Assembly (NCBI RefSeq): GCF_032854445.1
Contig: NC_088302.1
Location: 34,133,979 to 34,197,978, forward strand
DNA: 64,000 nucleotides
Direction: 5' to 3'
Source: Liolophura sinensis
Taxonomy: Eukaryota; Mollusca; Polyplacophora; Chitonida; Chitonidae
Shown piece after piece: positions 59,651 to 64,000 of this stretch. Under the pieces are notes generated by a model that worked only from the letters and a program-made list of their open reading frames with translations, searched no databases and was not told where the DNA came from. How positions within the stretch are numbered: position 1 is the first letter of the stretch; each line of letters starts with the position of its first letter. The position numbers were made by a program, and so were the translations under genes.

Positions 59651-61535
59651 AAAAATGCATTTTATGATAAAGCGCAATTATGATAAAAAGGTAATTTGAA
59701 ATAATTATTAAAAATATGCTCTCTAAATTATGAAACATTGCAACTCTAAATTAAAGGAGGATGCATGCAGATGTAAAAACACTTTTACGAAATACATTGT
59801 TACAATGCACATTTCCATTAGTAACACTTTCTGTAAGAGGGTTGCTTTCTGCCTCAGGGACAGAAAAAAGCGCATTTCTGGAAAAGTTAAAATGACGATT
59901 TTATATTTTATTTGATAATTTGACCATAATCAATTAAAACTTCCAAGCATTTTGGAATGTTTTTGTTTACAGTCATGTAAAAACTACAAGAAAACAAACT
60001 ATAATATAATAACTACAGATTTTCCTCAAACACGCTTTCCTTCTGTGTTGCTGGCTTAAGCCAGCTACTATGACTTGTTTTGAATTTAATCCAGACATCG
60101 TCTCCTTAACCTCAGACCTGTAATCCCACTGCCGACAATCTGGTAATTATGTGAAATATTTGTGTGAAATGTTGATATTTTACTAGGTGCCTGATTTGAG
60201 TTTAACTGACCTCGACCACAGCTGCACGGAAAACATCGACCATTTATTAAGGCGCCATTACTCAGAGTGCGTAAGACAAGAATGTTTCGTGAGGAAACGA
60301 TCTGTCAACAATTCCCAAACATGGAGAATGAAAAGAAACGATTGATCGTCTTTTTATACGCTTTCCTGTTTACAACCTAATCAGTCAATAAACAATCAAT
60401 CTTAAACATAATGGTTACATGGTATTATAAAAAACGTGAGCCTTAACGATTTTTTAACCAACGACTAATCTGTCTAACTTTGTACTGCAGAATTGAGGGT
60501 TTCTTTCCCGATGTGTTTATGTCAAGTGGTTTTTCAGCCAACATTACGCTCACAACAATAGACATTCTTGACGGTCGGTTACAGCCTTGTCGAACAGCAA
60601 GCTGTAAAGCGCTATTACTACTTAATCATCTAAGGAGATTACGTGGACGGAGTGTGGTTTAGTGCCGAAATGGCCCAGGCCGTGTGTTTCTCTTATCTTT
60701 TTTTCTTGTGGTGAATCAATGTAACTTATTCGGCGATCTGCTAAGTGACAAGGCTCCGAGCATATTGATCCGGTGTTATAGACCTGCACTGTGATGGGCA
60801 GGTCAATTACCCGCCTGATTATTGACATCGTAACAACGCTTGGTTATATCAGTGGAAAATATCGAGCATTTCTGTCGTCTAAATGGCGGTTATGGCCTGC
60901 GCAATGATACCGATTGGCACAGATAACGGGGCGAACATATCGCCGTCATTATTTTCGTTTCTAACGGTCCACATTTGATGATTAGGACCTAAAGATGTCA
61001 GGGTAAATGAATAGGCAGAATGCTATCAGATAGCAGTTATAGGAAGGCTTAGCAAGAATTAATGGGAACAGGTACAATAGACAATCCCCGTCCATATTAT
61101 CTTGTCATCTGCCAGCTTATTATATTATTATCTGATATAATGTCGTACTGGTGTGTCTCCATGCAATACGGGAATTGCAGTAAGGAAATCTGTACACTTA
61201 AAGAACTCTCGTACAAATATATGTTACAGTTGATACAGGCAATAAACAATTTGTGTCAGCTTGTCAACAGTTGTTGTTGTACAGAGACATATGTTTTCCT
61301 ATTAATAACACTAAGAAGGATAATCTGCCGAACTGGGGTCTATTCCTCACAGCCACTTTTGACTTTTGAAGTCAAAGTTTAAAACCTCGTATCAACGATT
61401 GATGTACATGTAGTGGTGTCCAGAACCCTGTGGACACCCTCTTTTTAGACTTAAGTTAAAATTGGCATTGCAGAAATAACTATTAGTGAATGTAAGACCA
61501 AGAAGACCGGCGTATGTCAGATGTTCTTGAGAAAT
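59651..61535. other. No recognisable feature
   Basis: Mixed-composition sequence with no ORF above 106 codons and no repeats I could match. The ORF 61,062-61,382 is unsupported. It may be regulatory or intronic DNA of a gene outside the window, but nothing in the sequence shows it. Confidence 0.4.
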
Positions 61536-61539
61536 CCAG

Positions 61540-61627
61540 GACAAAAGCCCCGGCGGACAAAATCCCTGCGGACAAAATCTCCGCAGACAATAGCCCCGCG
61601 GACAAAATCCCAGCGGACAAAGGCCCC
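61540..61627 (+). repeat. 15 bp tandem repeat in the element's left end
   Basis: Six units of about 15 bp, so the frame stays open and reads as repeated PADKI/PADKG. The ORFs on both strands (61,483-61,699) are due to this. Confidence 0.9.
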
Positions 61628-62292
61628 ATCGTTTTATTAATTAACCGACAAATTAACAAATCCGACAGTCTAGAAGACATGGTGTTAAACATTTGTTGAC
61701 GAGAATTTATACAGTGTGAATCCGTTTGCTGTCTTCCAAACGTATCCTTGTCGGGTAATAGTGTTCAACAGCTTTCCTCTCAAAAACACTGTAGTCGTAC
61801 GTTTTCAAAACAGTATCGTAAAAACAGGCAACTGTCCAACTAATATCAGTATAGAATACTTGTCGTCAAGCAATTTATTCTTCGAAGAATGTACCACTAT
61901 ACTCAGTGTTATTGGTTGAAATTTTTACTGTGATGAACAGTATCGCCTCCCGTCCGGTCATAACATAACGGTGTATATACGTATTTTGAGTAGGGTTTAC
62001 AGGCATCGTAGGCAATTTTATGTGTACACAGATTTATTTGAAATATAGATTTATTTAGAAATTTTCTGTGTAATTTTGCCCCTTTTTATTAGAACAACAT
62101 GAATATATATGGTCTAATGCAAATTGTTTGGCATCGTAAAAATTGCAGTTTTGTCAGCAAAAGTTCATAAGTAATTAAAGTCCTTAAACACTATTAGTGA
62201 AATTTTCGAAACCCAAAATATCCATTTGATAACAATGCATTTGCTGCCACCTACCGGAGCATTTGGTTTGCAATCGTTTTTGTTTTTATTTC

Positions 62293-62338
62293 CTGATTTT
62301 ATATATACTTATGGATATTTATATATCTCTAAAATCAG
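62293..62338. repeat. 10 bp inverted repeat
   Basis: cctgatttta and taaaatcagg flank an AT-rich loop, inside the 1.1 kb element. Confidence 0.7.
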
Positions 62339-62677
62339 GGATATCAACGTTAAATAAGAACCATTATATATATATTAATTCCGTAAATTATATATAAATC
62401 GTTTTCCCTAGATGTGTTAGGCTATATAATGTAAAATATATTACCGGGATAGAAACAATTGACATTGTTTCATAGAGTTTGAACGAGTAATATGGGGATC
62501 TATTGCAAACATGTATTAAAATCTGAAAGGTCACTTCAGGTAGAATGTTTCAAGGTTTCACCAACAAGCTATCAATCTATACCATTCACCATATTTTCTT
62601 AATACTAATCGAGGGGCTTTTGTCTGCGGGGCTTTTGTTCCTGTTTTTTTTCTGTTCGCCGGGGCTTTTGTCCGTCC

Positions 62678-63590
62678 AGATTGCTTACACAATCTATGCT
62701 CGAATTCAGCATAGATTGGATTTAAGCACCCAATGTCATAGGCCACGGACATGGCGTCTTCACCGTCACGCTTACACTGCAGGTATAAAAGATCAATAAA
62801 ATATTTTGGTCTGTTTTGGTGTTTTCTTTATATGTATTATTTATTGAATAAAACAACATTGCTCCAGGTGATGACACGTCCTCGACAGACTATATTTGGG
62901 TTATTGCTTAAACCGTTTATTCGGGGAATTTTGAACGGTACGTGTATGAGTTTGTGGGAATTTTATTTAGGAAAATAATCTTGTTCTTCTTGCTTTGATC
63001 CCACTTTTTCGGATACATATTGCTCATATTGAGTACAATAATTCATCTTATGAAATGACATCGTACACAAGATGCCTGATTGATAATACAATAAATCCGT
63101 CATCTTTGTAATGGGTTGGACAATAATATGTCAACATATATTATCACGGACATTATGAGTTAACATATAATATGCAAAAGTACATATGCTGTAATCAACT
63201 AGATGCAACAATCATAGCTGGCTCACTGAGCGGTATAACTCATCACATAATCGTTCAAATGCTCACAGGGCTGAAAACTTGCCCAACACTGATCAGCCAC
63301 TCTATTACACACTTTACATGGTCACAAAGTTGTGTTGTAAGTGTTTTAAAAAGAAAAACAGATGCTTTAGCAGCTGTTACTATTTCATAGTGCACTATTT
63401 TGCATAGATATGTTTTACTATATTCCATTTGAAACCATTTTGTTCCAACAATAATTTTTAAAACTTTTAAAATCAGATAGAAGAACGATCAAGGAACTCG
63501 TGTGACTGCCAAATATCACACTGTTGTCGCTAATCTCGTTTTACTTTTTATGCCGTAAGTCTTTTATTATATTAATGTTGTATCTACAAC
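62678..63590. other. No recognisable feature
   Basis: AT-rich. Short ORFs (62,751-62,978 and 63,172-63,390) have no recognisable domain. Confidence 0.4.
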
Positions 63591-63597
63591 TGTTACA

Positions 63598-64000
63598 CTA
63601 GATAACAATATGGCTTTTTAAGAATACTACCTAAGCACAGCCATGGTGCGATATGTTGTTGCTAAGTTAGACTACAACTTCCGACATGACTATACGAATG
63701 CTACACCCATGTAGAGTTAATATTCAATATGTAACTACTACATTAGGCCACAGATATTGACATGGCTTGCAAATACTATTCACAGAGAGTTAAGTGTGGA
63801 CGTGTTACTGCCACAGTAGGCTACAGATGTCGACATGGTCATAATAATACGGCTGATGTAGAGTTAAAGTTTGCTCAATTAGACAACAAGTGTCGACAAT
63901 GCTATACACTAAGTGCGGGTACATATTGGAGCACGGGTAGTGGTAACACTGGATTACATTTCATACTGTGTGCCAGGATTTTCGCATCGATCAGCAGATA
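63598..64000 (+). repeat. Imperfect satellite-like tandem repeat, clipped by window end
   Basis: The motif tag(a/g)c(t/c)aca...gacat(g) recurs at 63,668, 63,744, 63,817 and 63,880, a spacing of 63-76 bp, with gtagagttaa shared between two units. The array may continue beyond the window. Confidence 0.6.

Larger units (their letters stand above)
61540..62677. mobile_element. 1.1 kb element with inverted GGACAAAAGCCCC-type ends
   Basis: Left end 61,540-61,627: ggacaaaagccccggcggac, then about five further 15 bp units (gcggacaaaatccct-like). Right end 62,613-62,677: ggggcttttgtctgcgggg and gccggggcttttgtcc, the reverse complement of the left. The interior is AT-rich (62,300-62,420 has atatata runs) and non-coding. 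Non-autonomous DNA transposon is the likeliest class; the family is not identified and no clear target duplication was found. Confidence 0.65.

Noticed and set aside
61483-61699. PADK-repeat peptide
   Set aside because: Comes from the 15 bp tandem repeat in a transposon end, and the opposite strand is open as well.

Overview
The window is from an animal nuclear genome, most likely a mollusc or another lophotrochozoan. It is AT-rich and gene-poor, and the only convincing protein gene has a GT-AG intron. It is littered with tRNA-headed SINEs (A and B boxes visible) whose 3' part I recognise from molluscan sequence, and it carries a dead LINE. I see no rRNA, functional tRNA, CRISPR or bacterial-type operon. 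The taxon is an inference from repeat types only.

Most of the window is a decayed array of duplicated blocks. I call the recurring blocks P, R, S, Z, K, D and the long pair L. From about 18.5 kb rightwards they lie on the + strand and recur roughly every 8-10 kb in the order S-P-R-(...)-Z-K-D-S. From about 6 to 15 kb, P, R and S lie on the - strand. This implies an old inversion with an axis between about 16.4 and 18.5 kb. The copies are diverged and carry independent insertions, so several transposon insertions can be checked against an 'empty' paralogous copy in the same window.

Layout. 0-5.8 kb: block remnants, an old SINE, a solo-LTR-like repeat (T) and low-complexity DNA. 5.8-16.4 kb: minus-oriented P/R/S copies, SINE fragments and the L pair. 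16.4-18.5 kb: inversion axis, a chimeric SINE and a short tandem repeat. 18.5-26 kb: plus-oriented S/R/K copies and a full-length SINE with perfect target-site duplication. 26-30.3 kb: the most interesting stretch. An intact two-exon gene (about 598 aa, DUF7869-like family with the CATC, SDSCYGQNKN and GHSFLPADR motifs) sits inside a ~2.9 kb segment bounded by ~40 bp imperfect inverted repeats. Extra inverted copies of the same motif lie inside both ends, and TTTCGC-rich foldback repeats lie outside. 30.3-46 kb: two long paralogous units. One has a 3.2 kb L1/Tx1-like LINE inserted with a 12-14 bp target-site duplication; the other has a full-length SINE. There is also a 48 bp minisatellite and a (TA)48 tract. 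46-58 kb: K/D/S/P/Z copies, more SINEs and a 230 bp near-identical repeat pair. 58-64 kb: mostly unrecognised AT-rich DNA, a 1.1 kb element with GGACAAAAGCCCC-type inverted ends, and an imperfect satellite at the right edge.

Functionally, only the DUF7869-like gene looks intact. My reading is that it is probably the gene of a little-described cut-and-paste DNA transposon. Everything else is mobile-element debris or decayed duplication.
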